Source: Sarcomyxa edulis
Taxonomy: Eukaryota > Basidiomycota > Agaricomycetes > Agaricales > Mycenaceae
Length of the DNA stretch: 64,000 nt
Direction: 5' to 3'
Assembly: GCA_009761415.1 (NCBI GenBank)
Contig: QUOL01000021.1
Location: 186,001-250,000, forward strand
Under the pieces are notes generated by a model. It was given only the letters and a program-made list of their open reading frames with translations, made no database searches and was not told the DNA's origin. Shown piece by piece: positions 47,462 through 58,346 of the stretch. Within the stretch, counting starts at the first letter, position 1; each line of letters opens with the position of its first letter. The translations under genes and the position numbers were made by a program.

Positions 47462-48713
47462 ATGGACATATCACTGGAGGTCTATCGCAACATAGTCAAA
47501 AGTGTTGGTAACAGGGCCGACATATCCACCCTATGTAGGGTCTCCAAGGGCTTTCAATACGTGGCGGAGCGTGCCCTCTACAACACGCTCTACATGCGAG
47601 ACGCACGTATCACGATGTTGCTCTGCGAGACCCTTGCTCGCCAACCCCGCCTTTCGTCTCTCGTCGACGCACTCACGATCTACCTATCGGGGGATCAAGA
47701 AGATAGTGAGGACGAAGACGAAGGAGGGGGAGACACAGAGAGTGTCTCTTTGCCGGAAGGGTATTGGGACACCATTGCCCGCGCTTTGCGAAGCGCCACG
47801 CGACTCCGATACCTCAATATCCACATCAATAATACTTCCGATACGTCCATCGCTAAGAACGCATGGATATTGGATGATTGCACGTTTCACCTTCGAAGTT
47901 TCCATTGCGACCTGGAATGGGATAGCAGCCTCATCGCCTTCCTCAATCGCCAGGTCGAGCTAGACGCTCTTTACATCATCGATTATAACGACATAGTTCC
48001 CGAACCATCCACCACTGTATCATCACCTTCGCCTATCAATACCCTCGATACCCATTCCCTTCCTAATATGACCACGTTGGAATGCACATTTACAGAAGCT
48101 GCTGTAGCCCTCGTCCCAGGTCGTCCTGTCACCCACCTGAAGACGTGTCTTTCTCGCTCCAATATTGCCGAAAAACGGACAGAAATGTCTTCTCTCTTCT
48201 CCAAGATCAAGCTATCTACCCGTCGCCTTCGCTCCATCGATCTTGCGGACTCTACATACGCCGAAGCGCAATCCATGGATCTTCTTGCCCACATCGTCAG
48301 ATCAAATACAACAAGTGCTGATTTACGGTATCTTGGAACGCTGGTCCTCCCAATAGGTGGCCGAGAGGTCCGAGTCATCCCTCTCATTCGTCCCTTGTTC
48401 TTCTCAATGACGACCCATTCCTTGTTTCTTGTTATGATTTTTTCCCGCCTTTCTCAAGAGGTTACAGTTCTACGGCTCGCTCATGCGCCTTCCCAAACTC
48501 GAGTGCGTCGAGGTAGAGGTTTCCGAGTGGGACCCTCAGCCACAGCTACCCGCCGCCTTTCGTGCTCTGGCAAGTGAGCTCCGCCTTTACTGTTCCTCCA
48601 TTACCCGCGTAGTTTTCGTCCACGACTTTGACAGGACGGTCGTGTCAGTCATTGATGGTGTATGCGTTCTAGATCCGGACATAAATACTGATAACTTATG
48701 GAGAGAAGTCTAA
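47462..48713 (+). CDS. F-box-like / leucine-rich protein
   Basis: Exon 1 (47462-48367) and exon 2 (48459-48713) give about 386 residues across a 91 bp intron. The degenerate F-box is MDISLEVYRNIVKSV then ISTLCRVSKGFQYVAERALY. An acidic loop (SGDQEDSEDEDEGGGD) and leucine-rich segments (LRYLNIHINN, LRSFHCDLEW, LRSIDLADS, LECVEVEV) follow. Architecture is as in 4476-5589, and it is distinct from the coiled-coil F-box group nearby. Function is presumed substrate adaptor; nothing specific can be said. Confidence 0.72.
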
Positions 48714-49416
48714 CTTTCTTACCTATGTAAGTGACTTCCATCCTTTGCCTCGAGTTCTGTCGATTGAACTTCTTTCCCTGTCCGTTCTCCCCCTATGTAG
48801 CAGATTTGAACATTCGTACATAACTCTACCATTATTTCGCCTTCCCATCGCAACCGTTGTAGCCCCAGATTATCTGTAACATATTTCTTCTTCTCTGCAT
48901 TCGCATCCTCCTCGAAATCCTTACACGTCTGTCATTCAAGTTGAGGTTGACTTCGGTCATGCCCGAAGTTGTGTGAGGCTCTTTCCATCTTTGTGGCGTA
49001 CTGACTCTCTTCGGCATGTTCTCCAGGTACTATCTCCCGCGGCACGTTCCAGTTTACTTCACAATACATGTGCGTGATGTCTACTAATAGCTTACAATCT
49101 TGTACCTGGACATATGCACTTCTAGCTGATGCCGTATAAGCTATTATAGGATATGCTTCAATTGCTGGAGTTCTTGTAAGCCAACTCGCTAGATGGTAAT
49201 GCAATGAAAGGCTAGCCTCGGATCTTGCCTTGACGAACGATACATGTTCGAACACTAATACTGGTATGAAATCCTAGGTTTTCGACTACCGAGTGATCTA
49301 GGATAGCTATTTCGACGAGCGCGACAAGACGGTATGTCACGAGTCAAGATATTCTTTAACGGTACGAGTAGACAATATTATACATGTATGATGGTACAGA
49401 CAGAAACGAAATGCAA
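48714..49416. other. Intergenic between convergent genes, no gene seen
   Basis: About 700 bp between the F-box-like gene and the convergent Hmp1-like copy B. No coding or structural feature is supported. Confidence 0.4.
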
Positions 49417-49884
49417 TCAAGGCTTGTTGATGTCTTGCTGTGCCTCGCCCTTCGCCTTCTGGAGATCGCCTGATGGATATATGCGCATAAGAATGAAGGA
49501 TTAACATGGGATCTTGAGACAACGACTGACCAGAAGTTTGCTGAGTTCTGTCGCCAGTGACAGCACCCATGACGGACTTGCTGTACCCAGCAACGCGATC
49601 CGTAGTTCCCTCCGCGTAACCTTTCGCTTGAGCCGCCTTGTACTCTGTCTCGCCCTGAATGGAAGATCAGACATTGGTATCATGATATACACAATGAATA
49701 CAACGAACCTCGGCGTGCTCCTTTGAGCCCGAAGTTTGCCACGACTCGAGGCCGGTCGCGTTGCCGATGGCTTCGACGACTGTGCCTTTGGCACTGTGAA
49801 ATTGACCAGAAGACTTGCTATAAGACGAGTCAGTGCATTGTCTCAAGAAATATGCATGACGATTCACTTGGGTTCACCAGTCAT
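49417..49884 (-). CDS. hmp1: CsbD/Hmp1-like small stress or DNA-binding protein (copy B)
   Basis: Four exons on the minus strand mirror copy A, again with a tiny first exon (MTGEPN). The protein is about 100 residues and nearly identical to copy A: SSGQFHSAKGTVVEAIGNAT is shared exactly. Differences include GETEYKAAQAKGYAEG, GYSKSVMGAVTGDRTQQTSG and a final QQDINKP. Intron positions and phases are conserved, intron sequences are diverged, so the duplication is genomic rather than retroposed. It follows H1 copy B in the same orientation and carries the same 65 bp promoter block. Confidence 0.85.
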
Positions 49885-49999
49885 ATCGAAGTTTGAGTGG
49901 GTGAATTTTCGAGAGAGAGGGTTAATTGTGGGGGAAAGAAAGAAAGAAAGATTTCCTGGAGGTGCTCTTTATATGCATCCCCGGATGCGGGGATGAAGT

Positions 50000-50065
50000 C
50001 TTGGCAGTAAATGACGCGTTTGGACGCGTCGCCTCGTGACGTCATCGTTTATCGACTTTCCGTTT
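50000..50065. promoter_or_regulatory. Conserved promoter block with CRE and ACGCGT near-palindrome (copy B)
   Basis: Inverted counterpart of 39111-39175. TGACGTCA lies at 50037-50044 and the 18 bp element at 50013-50030 retains both ACGCGT boxes but has GG in place of AA at the centre, breaking perfect symmetry. It lies about 120-180 bp upstream of the copy B start codon. Confidence 0.65.
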
Positions 50066-50335
50066 TTGGCAATCCCGAACTTCTCGATTCGGACCGAACT
50101 TGCGTCCCAGCTCTCGAGTGGCATGTAAGTGGCATCGTGTTATGTTGTGCGCTGATCCCAGAGAAGTGGAAGCCATATGCATATGTGAGGAGTGATTAAT
50201 CATATATGGGTGGACGACAGCGAGAGGTTGAACAGACGATGTATAAACGAGACCAATAAGTACATATGAACGTTGCAACAAATACAGCAATAAAAAGCGG
50301 ACTATACGAGAGAGAGATCTCGAGAGGCGTTAGCA

Positions 50336-51465
50336 TCAAGAGACACTGATTCTAGTTGGACTGAAAGACGATGAATATATTGTTTGGAAAGAGAGAGAAG
50401 AACGCCGTACCAATTCAGATTCAGGTGCTGGGGATGCGGCGACGGCAGGAGCTCTACTGCGTGCCCTAGACTTAGCCTTAGAAGTGACTTTGGGAGTGAC
50501 CTTTGGAGTTGCCTTTGGCTTGGAGCCGGTAACAGTCTATGAATCGCTCGGTCAGACAAAGGGAAAAGCACACCCGGAAAGGACAGTGGCATACCTTTTT
50601 CGCCGCTCCGCGCGTCGAGGTCGTCTTCTTCTTCGTTGCACTAGGTTCTGGTTTCTTGACAGCAGCTTTCTTCGCAGACCTTGGAGTTTTGGACGGCGTT
50701 TTGGTCTCAGAAACCTTCTTTCTCGACTTCTGTGGAAGGACAGTAGGCTGAAGATGATAGTCAGAAATTCGATATCAAACATCGAAATAATGTACACACC
50801 TCTTCGCTACTGGTGGGCGCAACAGAGGCAAGAGCTTCCACGGCTTCAGCTTCCTCGACATCATCTTCCTCCTCGGATTCGGGCTCGATGGCAGCAGTAA
50901 CTTTCGCGGTGGCTCTCTTGCGTCTTGGTTTGGGTGCCTTGACTTCAGGCGGCCTAGCAGTGGGAGTCTTGGTGGCTTTGATGATGGCCTTGTATTTCGC
51001 GTTGGCATTATCACTTGAGAGCCTGATCTTGCCAGAAATCCCCTTTGGAAGGGTGAAGATGCCACTCTCCACTCCCGCATTGATGGCACGAGTGAGAGCG
51101 CTCAAATTCCCCTTGATAGTGGGATCGAGATTATAGACGTCCTCCGCGTACTTCTTGATGACCTGACGCGACACGCCAATACGCGCTTCGTCAGGGTGGC
51201 TAGCGATGCATTCCTGAGATTGTCAATCATGAGTGGCAGTGGCATGAATGGATAATTCAACGTGTCGCAAGCGTACCGAGATGATCTCTCTCCACGGACG
51301 GTGAGGTGGGATGACTACCTTGGGTACCTTGGCCTTGGTGGCACCACCTTTCTTGGAAGTTTTATGGTTGCTAGACTCCTTCTCGGGTTCAACCTCGGGA
51401 GAGGCACGAGCTGAGGAAGGTGTGTCTGAAAGTGGAGAGGGGGCATCAGGAGCAGCAGCTGGCAT
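50336..51465 (-). CDS. Linker histone H1 (copy B)
   Basis: Exons 51465-51277, 51213-50800, 50747-50595 and 50536-50336 give about 318 residues. The globular domain is typical of fungal H1: HRPWREIISECIASHPDEAR, IGVSRQVIKKYAEDVYNL, NLSALTRAINAGVESGIFTL and PKGISGKIRL. The N-terminus is Pro/Ser/Glu-rich. The C-terminal tail is rich in Lys, Ala, Pro and Thr (PKATPKVTPKVTSKAKSRAR), with an acidic patch (EPESEEEDDVEEAEAVE) in the middle. It is closer to the family norm than copy A and is probably the principal H1. An alternative last intron at 50410 would end the protein earlier, at a stop near 50352. It should bind linker DNA and compact chromatin. Confidence 0.85.
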
Positions 51466-52395
51466 GATGTGAGTGGAAAGATTGGATGAGTGATGAAAAA
51501 AGTTGAGGGGGTGGCAGAAGTGGTGGTGGTTTGAGTTCAAGAAATCAAGACGTCCCGCTTGGTATTTAAGCAAAGCGTCGGTGGCCCAAAAGCAGTGCAA
51601 ACAAAAGGCAAGTCCACGCGACTTATCGATGTTCTATCGCTTTCCGTGGCCCATCGGTGCGTTCCGAGGGCCCTGCCGAGCTCTGAAAAGAGGACGCATG
51701 AAATGGGTCAAGATGTTTTTATATTTCACGCACGAAGCGAAATTTTGTCTATGCATTACGAAGGCCTTGTTTCGCGAGCAGAAAGATCAGAGAACTCGAA
51801 TATGCACAAATCAAGAGAAGGTTGCCTAGACCGTCCACTGAAATGGTCGTTGATCTAGCGTGCCATGCTGTATGCTTGTATCGTATCAAAGAGGTCCTCC
51901 TACAATTGAGAAGACGAGGGCTTTCTCCTCTGGATAGAAAGGGACTATCAATCAACTGAAGATATTGTACTACTCACGACCATCTACGTTTAACCAATCT
52001 GGATCCGCGGACACATCTGCAACGCGCGCTGTAGTTCAGCGTAAAATGATTCGAGATTTGCTTTCGATTTGCTACATTCGTGATCACTGTGCGAGGACGT
52101 GTGCTTCAGTTCACCAATATGACGTTTCCGTCGAGGCTTGCTTGATATTGATTGAGAGAGGTTGTTATCGACGTGTTTTGAAGAGAAGAGAAAACTTGAA
52201 TAGTCCGAATAAATTTGAAGCTATTTTTGGAATGACTGATTTATTCTTGATTCTTTCGTTGATTTTGTCCTTCTGTTGCCCAAATCCTCGATCAAATCTC
52301 TTCGAGAGGGAAAAATCGAATACTTGTTCTGTATCGCTACGCCATATACAAAGAGAAAATACATGTAATTTCGTTGCGGAGCAAAGAATGAACCT
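51466..52395. other. Intergenic, no gene seen
   Basis: About 930 bp upstream of H1 copy B and downstream of the first dioxygenase-like gene. The part next to H1 is its promoter. Frames present are short and unsupported. Confidence 0.4.
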
Positions 52396-53759
52396 TCACA
52401 TGGTAGCCCTACTCGCAGCTGGACCGACAGAAACTATGAGACTGCATGTACCATAGAGGTACTCGAGTTGAGCCTCGTTACCATACGCGATGAAGGGCGA
52501 AGTGAAATCGAGGCTATCTGGAACATCCGTGACCCACCAAATCTCAACATCGTCATCTTCCACTAAGTGTCCTCCTCCGCATACCATCCCTTTGGCACCA
52601 AAGTACTCCCCCAGATAGTCCCTCATACATTCGTGGATCTCGCCTTCGTCCTCAAGACGAGGCACTCTGTCAAGAATGACGGTACGATCCCTGTATTTGC
52701 GATCCTGCACGTCGTAGAGCACTTTGAGAGTTGCTTTCAATGAAGCCTTCTTGCAGACATTTTCAATCACCGCGTCAATCCCTTTGAGATTCCCGATGAG
52801 AGGTTTCAAGGAGTTCTTGGTTGGATATTCGTGGAACAACCCGAAGCCTAGATAGCCGCCATCAGGGAGAAATTCGGGATCTTCCAGGACCACACGAAGA
52901 GCATCTGTGAACGCGATCTCCACAGGAGACGTAGCCAATGCAGGTTTTGTACGAGCTCCAGACGAGAAATAGAGGTTATAAGTTAGCGTCACTCTGTAAC
53001 CGGACTTGACCAATGCCACCTCGTGTTCGACATCGCTGTAGAACGCGACATACGCAACACAGGGATCAGACTGTTCAGCCACTGCTTTCGCTGAATCAAA
53101 CTCCCATTCCTCGTCATCATGGCGGAGAAAGAGGGAGCCACCTTCGTGGGTGGTGGGAAACACGATGACAATCGAGCCAAACATTTTCTCTCCGCGAGGA
53201 GTGTCTTTGTGAGCCTTGAAAAACGAGTCTTTACCTGTGTATAGTGATAGACGTGAGTGGTGGCATAAATTATCAGACAGAGCTATCTTACGTACCATAA
53301 ACATTGAGCTTATAGCGTTCTGCTTCGATCTGCTTGGTCTCGTCATGGCCTATAAGAAGTTCCGAACGCACGATGTCCAAGATACCAGACTTCTCGAGGT
53401 CAAAGTTCGTAGAGAAATCGTCAGCGTTGAGCTTTCCAGCTTTTCGATACGACTCGTCTAGAACGTCCTGTTGGTTGACACCGAATGTGGCAGGCTCACA
53501 AGCATCAGTTAACCTTTGTAGATCTTCCCCGGATGCCTTGGCGAGGTGAATACGACTTGTAAGGTACAAAGGATTGCAGGTTTAGTCTGATGCCACTGTG
53601 AATGGTATATCAACGCGCTTACCCTGAAGTGCTTCCTTTTCCGTAGAATAAAATAAAGCCTCCGTCGGGAATGGAACTGGTACCAGCAATATAAGGAGGT
53701 TTGGTATCAATCAAGGTATCTGTCAGAGTTTCAATTTGAGAGTCCATATGAGATTCCAT
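52396..53759 (-). CDS. 2-oxoglutarate/Fe(II) dioxygenase-like protein (copy 1)
   Basis: Three exons are traceable, beginning MESHMDSQIETL (53759; a second ATG is at 53747). Early segments are PPYIAGTSSIPDGGF and the second exon PATFGVNQQDVLDESYRKAG. The last exon holds the double-stranded beta-helix core with candidate iron ligands His and Asp in AHKDTPRGEKMFGS, the distal His in DVEHEVALVKSGYR and the 2-oxoglutarate-binding Arg in that segment, followed by VTLTYNLYF. It resembles fungal prolyl-4-hydroxylase-type proteins of unknown substrate. It is a paralogue of 55742-57094 with the same exon structure; the F-box gene at 53970 starts divergently only 210 bp away. Confidence 0.78.
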
Positions 53760-53969
53760 GATGAAGCGATAATTCGAGATAAAGTTAGGGAGCAAGGAAG
53801 GAAGGAGCAAGGAAGGGGAGTGGCGCGTCAAGAGCTTTTTATTGGCCACGCTCTTCCCACGTGGGACCGTCCTTACTACGGCCCCGGACAGCTTGACTCC
53901 TACCATACACTGACTCGACTCGAAATTTGCAGCTGGCCATCTAGGGCTGATACGGGCCAGTGGACTGGC

Positions 53970-55580
53970 ATGGACGACGTCGACTCTCCGTATGCCTACA
54001 TCCTCCACACAAACTATGCACCCTCCGATTCCGAAATTCTAGAGATTGACACATATCTTCTCGAGCCCGAGGCAAAACTTCAGTGCCTCGAAGCCGAGAT
54101 CACTCGTATGCGTGTCCTCCTGGAGAGATTGGAATCTGAGCAAGCTAGGCTCAAGCAGTTTGTCGACTCGCATAGAGCGCTTTTCTCCCCCATTCGACGT
54201 ATGGCGCCAGAGATATTGCAGGAAATATTTGTTCGGTGCGTACCAACATTCGGAAACTACATCATGGACGATACAGAACCCCCTCTTCTGCTAACCCGCG
54301 TATGTTCTGGGTGGAGACAGATCGCTCTGTTCACTCCAAGACTGTGGTCATCTCTGCACATTCATATCAATCAGAGACCTTACAAGGCACCGACCAACAC
54401 GAATATACTCGAAGTCATCCGGAAGGCCAAAGACTGGCTTACTAGATCTGGAATATGCCCATTGTCTATCACTTTGACCACCGATGAACCGCATATGGAT
54501 AATTTCCTTCCAATAATCGAATTATTGGCTCCCTTCATGCATCGGTCTCAAAGCCTAGCTTTCGGCCTTCCCGCAGATTTTCCTGTGCGCCTAGGATCAC
54601 ACGACATGCCTATTCTAAAAGAAATCAGCATTAAAATTCACAATCAACCCTTACCTGAAATAAACGCCTTTTCCATTCTGAATCACATCCCGTCGCTTTC
54701 CCGAGTAACTATGGCGGGGCATATCAGCCTCGATGACGCTCTTTCACTGCCGTTGAGCCAACTACAAGAACTGGACTTGCGATGTCCATACACCTCTTAC
54801 AAAATATTGAATTTGCTCGGGCAATGCAACAATCTTCGCGAGTTTTCACTGACGACGCAATTTTCTCCGGATTTCGACCGCCATGTCGTTCACCGTGTCA
54901 TCCTTCCACACCTCCACACCTTCTTCATAAATGTTTTTGATCATACAATTGAGGTCTTTCTACAAAATCTTACCTTGCCCAGTCTTCGAGTGCTCATTGC
55001 CGGGGACACGTGGATCTCCGAGGAATTTAATTATGACGACGCTCGCGAGGATAAGTTCTATCCTGCGCTTGCGGATATGATCACCAGGTCGTCGTGCCGT
55101 CTAGAGACGTTCAACTTTGACCACATGCACGAATCTTCCGAGAAGCTCTTCGAATGTTTCTCGCTCATGTCAAGTCTCACAGACTTAACACTGGCTTCCT
55201 TCGATCCTACTTGGAGAATAGGCCCAGGAGAGCATGCTCTTGGGGATCCACTTTTACGATTACTCACTCCAACGAATTATTCTACCTCAACCTGTCTACT
55301 TCCCAATCTTCGTAGCATCAGACTGTTTTCTTACGTTGCTACGTCAGACGAGGCCATACTCGATTTCGCTCATTCTAGAATGCAGTTTACTCAGCCGCTG
55401 GCAGGAATTGCACGGCTCGATCATGTCTTCATCCAACGACTTACCGACGACGAACAGGCGCTATCTGTATCTCCAGATCTCCTGTCTCTACGAGATTGTG
55501 GCTTAGATTTCACAGTGGATACTTTACATGTACCAGTTCGACGGTGGTGGGAAGGAGCGGATGCAGAAGATGAATCTTGA
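53970..55580 (+). CDS. Coiled-coil F-box / leucine-rich protein
   Basis: A single exon codes about 536 residues from MDDVDSPYAYILHTN. The frame is open further upstream to 53736, but that part overlaps the start of the divergent dioxygenase gene and lacks counterparts in the paralogues, so the ATG at 53970 is chosen. The order is coiled coil (LEAEITRMRVLLERLESEQ), F-box (IRRMAPEILQEIFVRCVP then PLLLTRVCSGWRQIALFTPR) and irregular leucine-rich repeats. It is intact, unlike the sister at 32634-34243. It is sandwiched between two dioxygenase paralogues on the opposite strand. Confidence 0.82.
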   Translation: MDDVDSPYAYILHTNYAPSDSEILEIDTYLLEPEAKLQCLEAEITRMRVLLERLESEQARLKQFVDSHRALFSPIRRMAPEILQEIFVRCVPTFGNYIMDDTEPPLLLTRVCSGWRQIALFTPRLWSSLHIHINQRPYKAPTNTNILEVIRKAKDWLTRSGICPLSITLTTDEPHMDNFLPIIELLAPFMHRSQSLAFGLPADFPVRLGSHDMPILKEISIKIHNQPLPEINAFSILNHIPSLSRVTMAGHISLDDALSLPLSQLQELDLRCPYTSYKILNLLGQCNNLREFSLTTQFSPDFDRHVVHRVILPHLHTFFINVFDHTIEVFLQNLTLPSLRVLIAGDTWISEEFNYDDAREDKFYPALADMITRSSCRLETFNFDHMHESSEKLFECFSLMSSLTDLTLASFDPTWRIGPGEHALGDPLLRLLTPTNYSTSTCLLPNLRSIRLFSYVATSDEAILDFAHSRMQFTQPLAGIARLDHVFIQRLTDDEQALSVSPDLLSLRDCGLDFTVDTLHVPVRRWWEGADAEDES

Positions 55581-55741
55581 AAATTGGTAGGTCACGGACA
55601 AACCCCGGACAGTCTTTCGACACTTTCAAATGCATAAATCCAATTTTCCTATCGATTCTCCAATACTAGCTACATTCCTAGATTTGTAACTTCCCGAATT
55701 GCGTGACTCTACATGCCCGGTACTGTAACGAAGCTCAGTCT

Positions 55742-57094
55742 TCATGGCTTTGGACCAGTAGCTCTGTCTTTGAAATCACCAACAGAGACTATAATGCAAA
55801 ATGAACCGTAGAGATACTCGAGTGATGCTTCGTTCCCATAATAAACGTACGGCGTTTCACGGGAAGAAGGATCAGATTCCGGACGTGGCTCGTCCGTAAC
55901 CCACCAAATTTCGAGGTCTTCCTCGTTCTCTGATTCTGTCCCACCACTGACTGCCCCTTGTGCCCCATATTCATATTCCAAGTATGCCGTGATCTGCGTG
56001 TCAACTACTCCATCAACATATGGCATTCGGTCAAGGATGACAAGGCGGCCTTCATCAGCATCACACGCAACCCTGAGGAACGTTTTCAACAGAAGCGTGC
56101 GACAGACTTTGTCGACAATCGCGTCAACCCCCTTCAAGCGGGTACCAGAAGTGCCCCCAGAACCTTTACGAGGATATTCGTGCGACAGTACGAATCCCAA
56201 GAAACCTCCATCTGGAAGAAATTCCGGATCTTCCAGGGCTGAGCGCAGAGAGTCGGTGAAAGCGATTTCCAGCGGAGACGTAGCCACATGAGGTCTCGCA
56301 CGAACGCCGGACGCAAAATAGAGGTTATAAGTCAATGTGACTCGGTAACCGGACTTGACCAATGCAACCTCGTGTTCGACGTCACTGTAGAAGGCAATGT
56401 ACGCGACAGAGGGATCGGGCTGTTCAGCAACCAATTTCGCGGAGTCAATCTCCCATTCCTCGCCACCGTGGCGGAGAAAAAGGGAACCACCTTGGTGATC
56501 TGTGGGGAACACGATGACAAGAGAGCCGAACATGCTCTCCCCACGAGGAGTGTCTTTATGGGATTTGAAGAAGGCGTCTTTACCTATGCACGATGTAGAT
56601 ATTCATTATTAGGACGAATGAAGTCAGAACGAAACAGCATACCATAAACATTTAGTTTACAGAGTTCGGCATGGATCCCCTCATTTTCGTTGTGGCCCAC
56701 AAGTAGCTCTGAACGGACGACGTCCAAGATCACAGAGCCGTATATGTCTATCTTCGAGGAAAAGTCAGCCGAGTCCAACTTCATGGCTTTCCGATACGCT
56801 TCGTCCAGGATATCCTGTTGATTGACACCAAATGTGGCGGGCTGGCATGCTTCGACCAATTTTTGGAGGTCTGCCTCGGACGCTGTTGCGAGGTGAATTC
56901 GACTGCGCAGAAGACACATCAAGAGTCAAATCGGGCTTCGCTGCAATGAAATACCAACGGCATTCGTACCCTAGAGTTTCATCTTTGCCGTAGAATAAAG
57001 TGAAGTCATCGTCAGGAATGGAGCTAGTGCCAGCAACGTAGGGAGGTGTACTGTCTAGCAATGCGGATCTCAAGGTCTCGAGTTGAGATTTCAT
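55742..57094 (-). CDS. 2-oxoglutarate/Fe(II) dioxygenase-like protein (copy 2)
   Basis: Same three-exon layout as copy 1, from MKSQLETLRSALLDSTPPYV (57094). The second exon has PATFGVNQQDILDEAYRKAM. The third has KSHKDTPRGESMFGS (candidate His and Asp iron ligands), DVEHEVALVKSGYRVTLTYN (distal His, Arg) and ends RATGPKP. All candidate catalytic residues are conserved between copies, which argues both are active. Sequence between the copies differs mainly in the C-terminal third. Substrate is unknown; the fold is associated with hydroxylation of protein or small-molecule targets. Confidence 0.78.
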
Positions 57095-58346
57095 GATTCG
57101 AGACGATCTTCAAGAAGGAAAGGGCTAAAGATAAAGATACGGAAAGTGAGCTATATAAACCGCGACGTTTGGAATATTGCAGCCGAGCCTCGAGGCGGGC
57201 CCGCTCTGAATGTCATCTCGAGTCACGGCGAAAACTCCATCGATAATCACGAAATAAGCGAGACACGGAGCGGAGATTCGGAATGGTATAATGAGCCTCT
57301 GATATTCACGAGCAGTGGATATACATGCGCAATGTCGGGAGTAATGTGCGGTCACGATTTCAGAACAAAAGTAGCCCATCGGGTTCGGTCTCCATGCATA
57401 TGCTAAGTATCTAGGTTTTAGTGGAATTTTCGCTCGATTTATCAGAAGCGTTTGACTGACCTCCGATAACGGACATGTACAGGAGGTACTCCGAGTCGCG
57501 TACGTGGTGGTTTGAGGGAGGTTCTTGAAAGTTTATATTGTGCCTTCGTCTAAGATTAGATTAGATCAAATCGATCGAATGCTGAGTAAGATGAAAATTC
57601 AGAAAAAATAGTATGCTGGCTCGCCAGGTAGTCCGAGCTCAGCGGCGGAAATCAATCCACGCAAGCGTCCCCTGGAATCCTAGTCTGCGTTGAGTCTGCG
57701 CGTCGAGGAAATGAGCCGCGGAAAAAGCCGAGTCAAGTCAGCCGAGCCGGAGTGTGGGCAGCGGGCACTGTTCTGGAGCCTTATACTGCGTCAGAACTCA
57801 TTAGATCCTCATGAGAATCTCGCGGATTGTTAAGAGCGTTATAAAGAGTCCCAGTGATTATTTCTGTAATTTTCCAATTTTTTGAGCATGTCCTTGACCA
57901 TCCAACACCGAGAAACAGCAGATGGTGTTCTGGAGTGGTCAGTTCGTCACGGATTCTTCTCAAACTTTCGCGGATTGTAGATGGGCATGCTGGACAGCAT
58001 AATTGAAGTTTTCGTCGCCTTTCAATCTATACGAATACAGTTTTGATGAGAGCCTCCAAGTTGCGAAACGACAAAACACGTGACTTTTTCGAAAAATTTT
58101 ACTTTTGGCCCAAGGCCTTTTTCATCCCCCGGCAGATAGATTTCCTCGCTTCGCTCGGAAATAAACCTCCGAGTTCGGTGTCCACGTTCGACGACATGTC
58201 GGCTTGAACTTTTTGTTTACTTGTTGCAACCTGGGTAGCTTGGCTCGAAACTGACCACTTCACGACTGTCTTCGACGTAAACTTTCAGCCAGGCTTCGAC
58301 TTTTCTTGTCTTTTTCTCTCGTTTGCGACAATCGGGCAATCAATCA
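57095..58346. other. Divergent intergenic region, no gene seen
   Basis: About 1.25 kb between dioxygenase copy 2 (-) and the first MFS gene (+). No coding sequence, tRNA or repeat is supported. Confidence 0.45.

Noticed and set aside
49930..49950. GAAA simple repeat near Hmp1-like copy B
   Set aside because: A short microsatellite in the 5' UTR region without evident role.
53736..53969. Upstream extension of the F-box gene at 53970
   Set aside because: It overlaps the 5' end of the divergent dioxygenase gene, and the paralogues start at the equivalent of 53970.
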